NCBI GenBank assembly: GCA_016194625.1
Contig: JACQBB010000466.1
Location: 1-16,554 of the forward strand
Reading direction: 5' to 3'
DNA length: 16,554 nt
DNA from: Elusimicrobiota bacterium
GTDB lineage: Bacteria > Elusimicrobiota > Elusimicrobia > UBA1565 > UBA9628
Shown: positions 1 through 6,456 of the stretch, piece after piece
Layout of the letters: each line of letters opens with the position of its first letter
How positions within the stretch are numbered: the first letter of the stretch is position 1
The notes under the pieces: model-generated
What the model saw: only the letters and a program-made list of their open reading frames with translations
The model's database searches: none
What the model was told of the DNA's origin: nothing
Program-made: the position numbers and the translations under genes

Positions 1-168
1 CAGCGACGGCGCCGCGACGAGAGACGGCGCGAGGACGGCCGCCGGCGCGGTCAGCGTCGCGGCCTGGCCCAGCTCGGGCCGCGCGACCTCGGCGCCGACC
101 TCGACGCGCGCGGCGCCGGCGGGCAGGGCCGCGAGCAGGGCGGGCAGGACGAGGCGCAGCGGACGCAT
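1..168 (-). CDS. Secreted protein, N-terminal fragment (runs off window)
   Basis: The open frame starts at an ATG (168-166) and continues off the left edge, so only 56 residues are visible. The N-terminus MRPLRLVLPALLAALPAGAA is a good signal peptide: basic n-region, hydrophobic core, and a small-residue cleavage site near residue 20. After the start of the mature part (RVEVGAEVARPELGQ) the sequence turns Ala/Pro/Leu/Ser-rich, with LAPSLVAAPSL, the same low-complexity flavour as the extension of the transporter at 12255-14789. A TAAACT hexamer lies 5 nt before the ATG, and no Shine-Dalgarno is visible. The product is probably exported to the periplasm or envelope. No domain is visible, so no function can be given. 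It is divergent from the gene at 249, with 80 nt between the two starts. Confidence 0.7.
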   Translation of the reverse strand, partial: MRPLRLVLPALLAALPAGAARVEVGAEVARPELGQAATLTAPAAVLAPSLVAAPSL

Positions 169-173
169 ACCGC

Positions 174-179
174 AGTTTA
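174..179 (-). promoter_or_regulatory. -10-like element TAAACT for the gene at 1-168
   Basis: Reading the minus strand, TAAACT ends 5 nt before the ATG at 168. It is the same hexamer as that in front of hrpB. No convincing -35 is seen. The spacing would give an essentially leaderless mRNA. Confidence 0.45.
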
Positions 180-234
180 GCCCGCGAAGGCGCTCCGCGC
201 CAGGGCGGGATACCGCCTCCGGCCCGCTTTGGGC

Positions 235-240
235 TACAAT
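235..240 (+). promoter_or_regulatory. -10-like element TACAAT for the 249-1340 / topA pair
   Basis: TACAAT differs from the TATAAT consensus at one base and ends 8 nt before the ATG at 249. No Shine-Dalgarno lies between it and the start codon, and the -35 region is GC-rich and unconvincing. It would serve the secreted-protein gene and the coupled topA. Confidence 0.5.
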
Positions 241-248
241 CCCCTTCG

Positions 249-1340
249 ATGCGCCGCGCGCTCCTCGCCCTGCTGTTCCTCGCCGCCCCCGCCGCGGCCG
301 CGGCGTCGCCCGCGTGCGAGGCGTCGTGGCTGGACTCCTACGCGCGCGAGTGGGACTACCCGAAGGACCGCTGGCTCGCCGACTGCCGCGCGGACATCGA
401 CCCCGCTCCGGGCCTGCGCCGCGCGCAATCCGACTTCATGGCCGCGTGCAAGGAGCGCTTCCACCGCCCCGACGCGGGCCCCGCCTCCGTCCAAGCCGAG
501 ATCTACTGCGCGCTGGGCAAGCCCGGCCGCGCCAAGCTGTACGCGATCGCCGGCCTTCCCGACGAGAGCGCGCCCAGGCCGGCGCCCAAGGCCGCCGACG
601 CCTCGCACGGGACCGCTCCGCCGCCGGGCGCCGGCGGGTTCGGCCCGCTGATGCGCGCCCTGCGCGAGGCGCGCGCCCGCTGGAAGCCGGACGCCTGCTT
701 CGCCGGCCTGGAGTACGTCTACTCGGCCACGCCGGTGACCACGGACGACGAGTGGAAACGCGCCTACCGCGCGCACGAGGACCCGACCTACTCGATGTCC
801 TTCGTGGAAGAGTACGATTTCGCCTTCAAGTCCGCGGAGATCAAGCTCGGCGGCTACCGCGTGGCCTACGGCGACCACGTGGACACCGCCACCTGCACGG
901 ACCTGAAGCGCGACCTCGGCCCCGACTCGAACGGCTACCCGCACGTGGACTTCTACGCGCACTGCCTGTCCGCGGTGAAGCTCGACGTGACGAAGGCCCT
1001 GGCCGCCGCCTTCCCCCAGCCGCTCCCGGTCGACCGCATGACGGCGATGCTGGGCACGCTCACCCCGGCGTTCCTGAGCGGCCCGGGCTGCGAGGTCGGC
1101 GAGACGGGCCGCGACCTCGACCGCAAGTGCGCGGACGTCCCGGGCTGGGACGCGCGCTCCCTGCGCGCCGCGCTCGGGCGCGAGGTCTGGGCGCTCGTGA
1201 TCAACGAGCGCACCGACTTCGTGGACGCGGCGTCCGGCAAGCGCCTGGGCTGGGCGCGCGGCCGCCTGCGCGCGCGCGACTTCAGCGCCTCGGGCCTGTA
1301 TGGGCGGAGCTGCCCGATCCCCGTCATCGGGGTCCATTGA
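249..1340 (+). CDS. Secreted cysteine-rich protein of unknown function
   Basis: This 363-aa protein begins with a clear signal peptide (MRRALLALLFLAAPAAAAA, cleavage near residue 19-20), so it is probably exported. The mature part has ten cysteines spread through the chain (for example SPACEAS, LADCRAD, AACKERF, DACFAG, PGCEVG and RSCPIP). An even number of cysteines in an exported protein suggests disulfide bonding, though that is inference. A Pro/Ala/Gly-rich linker (about residues 100-130) separates two more ordered halves. I recognise no family and assign no function. The stop codon TGA (1338-1340) shares one base with the topA ATG (1340-1342), so the two are probably co-transcribed and translationally coupled. 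The start is chosen because the signal peptide begins exactly there and because of the -10-like hexamer 8 nt upstream. Confidence 0.85.
   Translation: MRRALLALLFLAAPAAAAASPACEASWLDSYAREWDYPKDRWLADCRADIDPAPGLRRAQSDFMAACKERFHRPDAGPASVQAEIYCALGKPGRAKLYAIAGLPDESAPRPAPKAADASHGTAPPPGAGGFGPLMRALREARARWKPDACFAGLEYVYSATPVTTDDEWKRAYRAHEDPTYSMSFVEEYDFAFKSAEIKLGGYRVAYGDHVDTATCTDLKRDLGPDSNGYPHVDFYAHCLSAVKLDVTKALAAAFPQPLPVDRMTAMLGTLTPAFLSGPGCEVGETGRDLDRKCADVPGWDARSLRAALGREVWALVINERTDFVDAASGKRLGWARGRLRARDFSASGLYGRSCPIPVIGVH
1319..1332 (+). promoter_or_regulatory. Small GC hairpin just before the topA start
   Basis: CCCCG-TCAT-CGGGG forms a perfect 5-bp stem with a 4-nt loop, ending 7 nt before the topA ATG and lying in the last codons of the upstream gene. 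No Shine-Dalgarno is visible for topA, so translation probably depends on coupling. The hairpin may modulate this, but it is short and could be chance in such GC-rich DNA. Confidence 0.25.
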
Positions 1341-3133
1341 TGAAGCTCGTCATCGTCGAGTCGCCCAACAAGGTCGGCAAGATCAAGGGCTTCCTCGGCG
1401 CCGACTACCGCGTCGCCGCCTCCTTCGGCCACATCCGCGACCTGCCGTCCACCGGCGACCTGGCGGTCAAGTTCGAGGACGGCCATATCCTGCCGACCTA
1501 CGTGCCGATCGAACGGTCGACGCGCCATATCAAGGAACTGGGCGAACTGGCCAAGAAGGCCGACGAGATCCTGCTCGCGACCGACCCGGACCGCGAGGGC
1601 GAGGCCATCGCCTGGCACGTCTCCAAGCTGCTGGGCGAGCACAAGTACCAGCGCGTGGTCTTCCACTCCATCACCAAGGCCGAGGTGCAGAAGGCGATGA
1701 GCAAGATGCGCCCGCTCGACCAGCATCTCGTCGACGCCCAGCAGGCGCGCCGCGTGCTGGACCGCGTGGTCGGCTGGGTCGTCTCGCCGACCCTGCGCAA
1801 GGTGTCCAAGGAAGCGCGCTCCGCCGGCCGCGTCCAATCCGTCGCCCTGCGCCTGGTCGCCGAGCGCGAGCTGGACATCCAGGCCCACAAGCAGGTGGAC
1901 TACTTCGTGCTGTCGGCGAAGCTGGAGAAGGGCGGCACGCCGCCGCCGTTCAACGCCAAGCTGATCACCTGGAAGGACCACCCGCTCGGCCAGCGCCTGC
2001 GCGACCCCAAGCTGGCGGAAGACACCGTCGCGTGGGCCAAGACGGTGCCGTGGAAAGTGTTGGATTGCGAGCGGCGCGATTCGGCACGGAATGCGCCGCC
2101 GCCGTTCACCACCGCGACCGTTCAACAAGCGGCGTCGGTGCGACTAGGGTTCAACCCGGACGCGACGATGAAGCACCTGCAGTCGCTGTTCGAAGACGGC
2201 AAGATCACCTACCACCGCACCGACTCCACCGCGCTCGCGCCCGAGGCCGTGGCCGAGGCGCGCAAGCTCATCGCCAAGGACTTCCCGCCCGAGTACCTGC
2301 CCAAGTCCCCCATCGTCCACGCGACCAAGTCCGCCAACGCGCAGGAGGCCCACGAGGCCATCCGCCCCACGCACCCCGAGACCGGCCCCGACGCGGTCGG
2401 CGGCGGCGACGCGGGCAAGCTGTACCGCCTGATCTGGCAGCGCTTCATCGCCTGCCAGATGGCGCCCGGCCGCGACCAGATCACCACCATCGACGTGGCC
2501 TGCGACCCGGAGGGCTGGAAGACCGACAAGGGCGCCGTCGTCCCGCGCGGCATCTTCCAGGCCAAGGGCAAGGTCACTTTGTTCGACGGCTGGCGCAAGC
2601 TCACCGGCGAGGACGCCACCGAGGAGACGAAGAAGAAGAAAGGCGCGAAGGACGCCGAGGGCGACGAGGACGACGACGAGTCCGGCGAACTGCCCATGCT
2701 GAACCCCGGCGACGCGCTGAACCTGCTCGACCTGGCCGCCCTCAAGCGCTCCACCAAGCCCCCGTCGCGCTTCACCCAGGCCTCGCTCATCAAGAAGCTG
2801 GAGGCCGAGGGCATCGGCCGCCCGTCCACCTACGCCAACATCATGCGCGTCATCCTGGAGCGCGGCTACGTGAAGGAAGAGAAGCGCAAGCTCCACGCGA
2901 CCGCCCTCGGCCTGCAGGTCACCGACTTCCTCGTCCGCCACTACACCGGCAACTTCATCGACATGGACTACACCCGCCGCCTGGAAGACGACCTCGACCG
3001 CATCGCCCGCGGCGAAGCCCCCTGGGAGAAGGTCGTCACCGACGCAAGCTTCGCCGTCATCAAGCTGGCCCGCGGCGCGGGCCTGTGGTACGACCCGCTG
3101 GTGCCCCGGCCTCCGCTCCCGCCGAAGAAATAG
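1340..3133 (+). CDS. topA: Type IA DNA topoisomerase I, short form without zinc fingers
   Basis: This 597-aa topoisomerase relaxes negative supercoils in the cytoplasm by a single-strand break through a 5'-phosphotyrosine. The TOPRIM domain shows IVESP (Glu7) and the acidic DPDREGE motif (residues 82-88). SAGRVQSVALR lies at 161-171, the active-site motif ITYHRTDS at 289-296 (catalytic Tyr291), and AQEAHEAIRPT at 334-344. GIGRPSTYANIM follows near 491-502. A charged Lys/Asp/Glu insert (about 425-450) is probably a surface loop. The residue after the catalytic Tyr is His, where E. coli TopA has Met. The chain stops after the catalytic core. The C-terminal zinc ribbons found in most bacterial TopA (E. 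coli, 865 aa) are absent and no CxxC pair is present. The start is the ATG overlapping the upstream TGA; a longer upstream frame is only antisense-style read-through. The TAG stop sits at the first bases of a tandem repeat, so a truncated end is possible. Confidence 0.9.
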   Translation: MKLVIVESPNKVGKIKGFLGADYRVAASFGHIRDLPSTGDLAVKFEDGHILPTYVPIERSTRHIKELGELAKKADEILLATDPDREGEAIAWHVSKLLGEHKYQRVVFHSITKAEVQKAMSKMRPLDQHLVDAQQARRVLDRVVGWVVSPTLRKVSKEARSAGRVQSVALRLVAERELDIQAHKQVDYFVLSAKLEKGGTPPPFNAKLITWKDHPLGQRLRDPKLAEDTVAWAKTVPWKVLDCERRDSARNAPPPFTTATVQQAASVRLGFNPDATMKHLQSLFEDGKITYHRTDSTALAPEAVAEARKLIAKDFPPEYLPKSPIVHATKSANAQEAHEAIRPTHPETGPDAVGGGDAGKLYRLIWQRFIACQMAPGRDQITTIDVACDPEGWKTDKGAVVPRGIFQAKGKVTLFDGWRKLTGEDATEETKKKKGAKDAEGDEDDDESGELPMLNPGDALNLLDLAALKRSTKPPSRFTQASLIKKLEAEGIGRPSTYANIMRVILERGYVKEEKRKLHATALGLQVTDFLVRHYTGNFIDMDYTRRLEDDLDRIARGEAPWEKVVTDASFAVIKLARGAGLWYDPLVPRPPLPPKK

Positions 3134-3221
3134 CGTTACAGTTCATTCCACTGACTCCGGCACCACCGGAATTGCGTTTCCATTCATTCCACTGTTGCCC
3201 GCACCAGTCGGATCTCCGGAA
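3131..3221. repeat. Imperfect tandem repeat, two units (41 and 50 bp)
   Basis: On the minus strand two adjacent units, 3172-3221 and 3131-3171, both begin TTCCGG. They share TGGTGC, CAGTGGAATGAA and a closing AACGC. Outside a 9-base gap about 33 of 41 positions match by hand alignment. The 12-mer TTCATTCCACTG occurs at 3142-3153 and 3183-3194. The unit edge coincides with the topA stop codon (3131-3133), and the repeat encodes the C-terminus and stop of the XRE-type gene. It could be a dispersed or REP-like genomic repeat, but with one window that cannot be tested. Confidence 0.7.
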
Positions 3222-3589
3222 ACGCAATCGCCCCGCGATAGGTAACGCGCGTTCGCTCGCTTCCAGGTGATCCAATCGTCGTCGCGATGGGCGTCCAGCC
3301 AGTCCAGATCGTAGAGGCAGCCGGCCGGCAAGGTCAGCAGGCGGCAGCCGAGCGCCGCGTACAGCCGCCGCAACGTGCTGAGGCGCATGTCCGCCCCCTT
3401 CTCGGCGCGGCCCACCAAGGACGCGGAAACGCCCGCCTTGGCGGCCAGTTGCTTCCGGTTCAGGTGACAGCGCAGGCGCAGCCGCCGCAGGCATTCGTGA
3501 TTCGACCAGGACGCGAACTCCGCCGGCGCGGCCTCCGCATAGACCAAGGCCTCGCGCATCGGGTCTTCGAGATCAAATGGGACGGACAT
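3143..3589 (-). CDS. XRE-family helix-turn-helix regulator
   Basis: This 148-aa protein contains one Cro/C1-type HTH in its middle (about residues 38-80). RKQLAAKAGVSASLVGRAEK gives the paired helices, followed by LSTLRRLYAALGCRL. It should act as a cytoplasmic DNA-binding repressor or antitoxin-like regulator; the target is unknown and no toxin partner is seen. The ATG at 3589 has a GAAGG Shine-Dalgarno-like sequence 4 nt upstream (3594-3598), one of the few in this window. A second Met at residue 11 is possible. The last ~28 residues (from about GDCVSGDP) are encoded by the tandem repeat at 3131-3230, so the natural C-terminus may have been replaced. It lies 21 nt downstream of the broken ORF6N gene and probably shared its transcript. 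It ends 9 nt from topA, tail to tail. Confidence 0.75.
   Translation of the reverse strand: MSVPFDLEDPMREALVYAEAAPAEFASWSNHECLRRLRLRCHLNRKQLAAKAGVSASLVGRAEKGADMRLSTLRRLYAALGCRLLTLPAGCLYDLDWLDAHRDDDWITWKRANARYLSRGDCVSGDPTGAGNSGMNGNAIPVVPESVE
3171..3228. repeat. 11-bp perfect inverted repeat
   Basis: ATTGCGTTTCC at 3171-3181 is exactly complementary in inverted orientation to GGAAACGCAAT at 3218-3228, with 36 bases between. It results from the edge sequence of the tandem repeat unit occurring in both orientations. There is no U-tract, so it does not look like a typical intrinsic terminator for topA, though it lies just after that gene. Confidence 0.6.
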
Positions 3590-3593
3590 ATGA

Positions 3594-3598
3594 CCTTC
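3594..3598 (-). promoter_or_regulatory. Ribosome binding site for the XRE regulator
   Basis: GAAGG on the minus strand ends 4 nt before the ATG at 3589. It matters because most genes here lack any Shine-Dalgarno, and it supports the upstream of the two candidate Met starts. Confidence 0.4.
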
Positions 3599-3610
3599 GG
3601 CGTGCGCGGT

Positions 3611-3983
3611 TCAAAAGCCGATCTTCTTCCGCGGTTCCGCCGGCGGCTGCAGCAGCCCGCGGATGGCCGCGAAGACTTCCCGGATGGCTTCGCCGTGACC
3701 GGCGGCCCGAGACGCCTTCCTGCGTGAACACGAGCGGCAGATAGCGCCGGCCGCCGCTCCCGGGTTTTGAGGTCGCGATCTGCGACCTCAAAACCGCATG
3801 CTCCTCCGCGCTCAGCCGGAACATGAAGTCCTCCGGGAAGCGCGATGCGTTGCGTCGCACCTGCTCGTTCAAACGCTTCGTCGTCACGCCGTAGATAGCC
3901 GCCAGGTCCGAATCGAGCATCACCCGATGTCCGCGGACGAGATGGATCAAAGCGTCGACCTTCACGATCTCCATGCCCTTCAT
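3611..3983 (-). pseudogene. ORF6N-domain protein, broken by internal deletion and frameshift
   Basis: From the ATG at 3983 the frame reads a recognisable ORF6N DNA-binding domain: HLVRGHRVMLDSDLAAIYGV, then TKRLNEQVRRN, RFPEDFMFRLS, LRSQIATS, GGRRYLPLVFTQEGV. Just after TQEGV (about 3715) it turns into unrelated basic low-complexity sequence. From 3697 a frame shifted by one reads HGEAIREVFAAIRGLLQPP and then AEPRKKIGF with a stop at 3611-3613, which looks like the normal C-terminal end of this family. The middle (roughly 60-70 residues in intact relatives, from memory) is missing and the two ends are out of frame. ORF6N proteins are phage antirepressor-like regulators that also occur widely in chromosomes. 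The in-frame product reads on to 3573, overlapping the XRE gene start. A second ATG at 3974 is an alternative start. Confidence 0.75.
3763..3795. repeat. Perfect 14-bp hairpin inside the ORF6N codons
   Basis: GGTTTTGAGGTCGC (3763-3776) and GCGACCTCAAAACC (3782-3795) are perfectly complementary around a 5-nt GATCT centre. On the minus strand this DNA encodes the conserved peptide VLRSQIATSK of the ORF6N domain, so protein motif and palindrome coincide. It could be an operator, an mRNA hairpin, or a by-product of the codon constraints. It is less likely to be a terminator because it has no T-tract and lies mid-gene. Confidence 0.75.
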
Positions 3984-4023
3984 ATACGAAGACCCCCCAC
4001 GGATTGTTCCCGACCCAGTTAGC

Positions 4024-4029
4024 TAAACT
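4024..4029 (+). promoter_or_regulatory. -10-like element TAAACT for hrpB
   Basis: TAAACT ends immediately before a GTG at 4030 and exactly 6 nt before a second in-frame GTG at 4036. With standard -10 geometry the first transcribed base would be the G of 4036, which is why that start is preferred. No Shine-Dalgarno is present and the -35 is poor. Confidence 0.5.
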
Positions 4030-4035
4030 GTGTCC

Positions 4036-6444
4036 GTGAGCACCCCCCTCCCCATCGCCGCGCACCGCGAGACGATCGTCGCGGAACTAGAGCGCGCGGG
4101 CGCGCTGGTGCTGACGGCGCCGACGGGCTCGGGCAAGTCCACGCAGGTGCCGCAGTTCCTGCGCGGGCGCGTGAAGGGAAAGATCCTGGTGCTGGAGCCG
4201 CGGCGGCTGTCCACGCGCAGCCTGGCGGCGCGCGTGGCGTCGGAGACGAAGACGGCGCTCGGCGGCGAGATCGGCTATCAAGTGCGCTTCGATTCGCGCG
4301 TCGGACCGAAGACGCAGGTGATCTTCCAGACCTACGGCCTGTTCGTGTCGCGGATGATGGGCGAGCCCGACCTGCCGGGCGTGGGCGCGGTCCTGCTCGA
4401 CGAGTTCCACGAGCGCACGCTGGAGTGCGACCTGGCGCTGGCGTGGCTGAAGGTCCTGCGCCGGACGCGGCCGGAGCTGAAGGTGGTGGTGATGTCGGCC
4501 ACTTTGGAGAGCGCGGCGGTGCGGCGCTACTGGCCGCAGGCCGCGGCGCTGGACGTGCCCGGCCGGATGTTCCCGGTGGACATACGGCATCAGCCGGTGG
4601 CGGCCAAGGACGGGGCGATCGATGGCGCCCTGCAGGCTTTGCGCGATCTTTCCAGAGAAGGCCTCAACGGATCCGTTTTGGTCTTCATGCCCGGCCTGCG
4701 CGAGATACGGCGCGCGCTGACGGTGCTGGGGCCGTTCTGCCGCGAGCAGGGGCTGGACCTGCGCCAGCTCCACGGCTCCATGGACCTGGACGAACAGCAG
4801 GCGGTGCTGGAGCCGGGCGAAAAGCACCGCGTGATCGTCACCACCAACGTGGCCGAGACCGGCCTGACGGTGCCGGGCGTCACCATGGTCATCGACTCGG
4901 GGCTCCACCGCGTGGCGGCGTACGACGCGACGCGCGGCATCAACACCCTTTACCTATCGCGCATCAGCCGGGCCAACGCCGACCAGAGAGCCGGCCGAGC
5001 CGGAAGAACGGCGCCGGGACGGTGCGTGCGGCTGTGGACGCGGGCCGAGGAAGCCGGGATGGCCGAGAGCCTGAAGCCCGAGATGGCGCGGCTGGAGCTG
5101 AGCTCCCTTTTCCTCCAAGCCGCGTGCCTTCCCGCGAAACTGGAGTGGCTCACGCCGCCGCCGCCCATCGCGTGGAGCGCGGCGATGTCGCTGCTGCGGT
5201 CCTTGAGCGCGATCGACGACGACGGACACATCACCCCGGTCGGACGGGCTTTGGCCAAGTATCCGGCGCCGCCGCGCGTGGCGGCCGTGCTGGAAGGGGC
5301 CAAGGCGCTGGGGCCGAGCGCTTACGAGAAGGCCTGCGCGATGGCGGCGGTGTTCGAGACGGCCGGGGACCGGCCGCCGTCCTCGCCCGCCGACCTGGAC
5401 GGACTCGCGGGGGACCTGATGTACGGCGGGCGCGGAGAGCTGCCCTGGGAAGCCAACGAGGTGTTCCGGCAGTTCAAACGGATGAACGAAACCAACGGAA
5501 TCTCGGGCCAAGAGGGGAGCCCGGATTCTCTGCCGCGCCTTTGGGTGGACGCGTTCCTGGACCGCTTGGCGGCGCGCGCGGGCGACGGCGTGTATTACCG
5601 CCTCCCGGACGGGCGCGGGGCGACCTTGCCGGTCAAGGACCTGCCGCAGGCCATACTGGCTTTGGAAGTGCGCGAGCGGGCGGGCGGCGGCCAGGCCAAG
5701 CAGGTGAACGTCTCGCTGTACTTGCCGTTGAAGGTCGAACAACTGCAGCGGATGTATCCGGGGGAATGCGTCTGGGAACCGTGGTCCGGGTTCGACGAGA
5801 AGAAACAGCGCGTGACGAAGGAAGAGCGCTTGATGTTCCGCGGCCTGGTGCTGGATCGGAAGGAGACCAACGCCGAGAGATCGGACAAGAAGGCGGCGGC
5901 GGAGATATGGGCCGAGAAGTACGCGACGGGAGAACTGCGCCATCCCGGGCTGGACGAGAAGGTGGAGCAGCTGGTGACCCGCATCGCCCTGGCGCGTCAG
6001 CTGTACCCGGACCTGGGCTACCCGGAGATGACGGCGGACGACTGGCGCCTGATCTACGGCGAGGCCTTCCACGGCAAGAACAACGTCAAGGATATCGAGC
6101 GGGTCGAGCTGGTCCGGCCCGTCGAGGATTACCTGGGACCGATGCTCAAGCCGCACCTGGACCGCGTCCTGCCCACCCACAGGAAGCTGCCCTCCGGCAA
6201 GAACGGGCGCTTCACCTACTTCCTGCCCGCGCGGGCGGAGCTGAACGCGCGCCTGGGCGACTTCGTGAAGATGACCGGGGCGCTCGCGCTGTGCGAGGGC
6301 CGCCTGCCCGTCACCTTCGACATCCTGGCCCCGAACTACCGCACCGTTCAGAAGACGACGGACCTGGCCTCGTTCTGGGCCAACGCCTACCCGACCATCA
6401 AGAAGGAGCTGCAGCGCCGCTATCCGCGGCATCCGTGGCCGTGA
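4036..6444 (+). CDS. hrpB: ATP-dependent helicase HrpB (DEAH family)
   Basis: This is an 802-aa cytoplasmic NTP-driven nucleic-acid helicase, similar in length to E. coli HrpB. Motifs in order, numbered from GTG 4036: Walker A APTGSGKST (28-36), motif II as DEFHER (122-127, the HrpB variant of DEAH), SAT (154-156), TNVAETGLTVPGV (270-282) and QRAGRAGR (317-324). The helicase-associated domain follows. The C-terminal third ends in GRLPVTFDILAPNY and LQRRYPRHPWP, the typical HrpB terminus, and this separates it from HrpA and spliceosomal DEAH proteins. The biological role of HrpB is poorly defined in bacteria. GTG 4030 would add two residues, but 4036 fits a leaderless start 6 nt after TAAACT. 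The stop TGA (6442-6444) is directly followed by the -10-like hexamer of the next gene. The gene is divergent from the ORF6N remnant. Confidence 0.9.
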   Translation: MSTPLPIAAHRETIVAELERAGALVLTAPTGSGKSTQVPQFLRGRVKGKILVLEPRRLSTRSLAARVASETKTALGGEIGYQVRFDSRVGPKTQVIFQTYGLFVSRMMGEPDLPGVGAVLLDEFHERTLECDLALAWLKVLRRTRPELKVVVMSATLESAAVRRYWPQAAALDVPGRMFPVDIRHQPVAAKDGAIDGALQALRDLSREGLNGSVLVFMPGLREIRRALTVLGPFCREQGLDLRQLHGSMDLDEQQAVLEPGEKHRVIVTTNVAETGLTVPGVTMVIDSGLHRVAAYDATRGINTLYLSRISRANADQRAGRAGRTAPGRCVRLWTRAEEAGMAESLKPEMARLELSSLFLQAACLPAKLEWLTPPPPIAWSAAMSLLRSLSAIDDDGHITPVGRALAKYPAPPRVAAVLEGAKALGPSAYEKACAMAAVFETAGDRPPSSPADLDGLAGDLMYGGRGELPWEANEVFRQFKRMNETNGISGQEGSPDSLPRLWVDAFLDRLAARAGDGVYYRLPDGRGATLPVKDLPQAILALEVRERAGGGQAKQVNVSLYLPLKVEQLQRMYPGECVWEPWSGFDEKKQRVTKEERLMFRGLVLDRKETNAERSDKKAAAEIWAEKYATGELRHPGLDEKVEQLVTRIALARQLYPDLGYPEMTADDWRLIYGEAFHGKNNVKDIERVELVRPVEDYLGPMLKPHLDRVLPTHRKLPSGKNGRFTYFLPARAELNARLGDFVKMTGALALCEGRLPVTFDILAPNYRTVQKTTDLASFWANAYPTIKKELQRRYPRHPWP

Positions 6445-6450
6445 TAAGAT
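6445..6450 (+). promoter_or_regulatory. -10-like element TAAGAT for the peroxiredoxin gene
   Basis: TAAGAT directly follows the hrpB stop codon and ends exactly 6 nt before the ATG at 6457, so the start codon would be +1. The intervening GAGGGC is purine-rich but too close to the ATG to be a normal Shine-Dalgarno. Confidence 0.45.
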
Positions 6451-6456
6451 GAGGGC

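Noticed and set aside
314..1339. Upstream extension of the topA frame
   Set aside because: The added sequence is Arg/Pro/Gly-rich read-through of the secreted-protein gene in another frame, while the ATG at 1340 gives the canonical TopA N-terminus MKLVIVESPNK.
3131..3230. CRISPR array
   Set aside because: Only two diverged units with no unique spacers; the units are directly adjacent, so this is a tandem repeat.
3143..3983. Toxin-antitoxin or phage lysogeny module from the XRE and ORF6N pair
   Set aside because: No toxin, integrase, repressor-operator set or phage structural gene is present, and the ORF6N gene is broken; regulator adjacency alone does not support a system.
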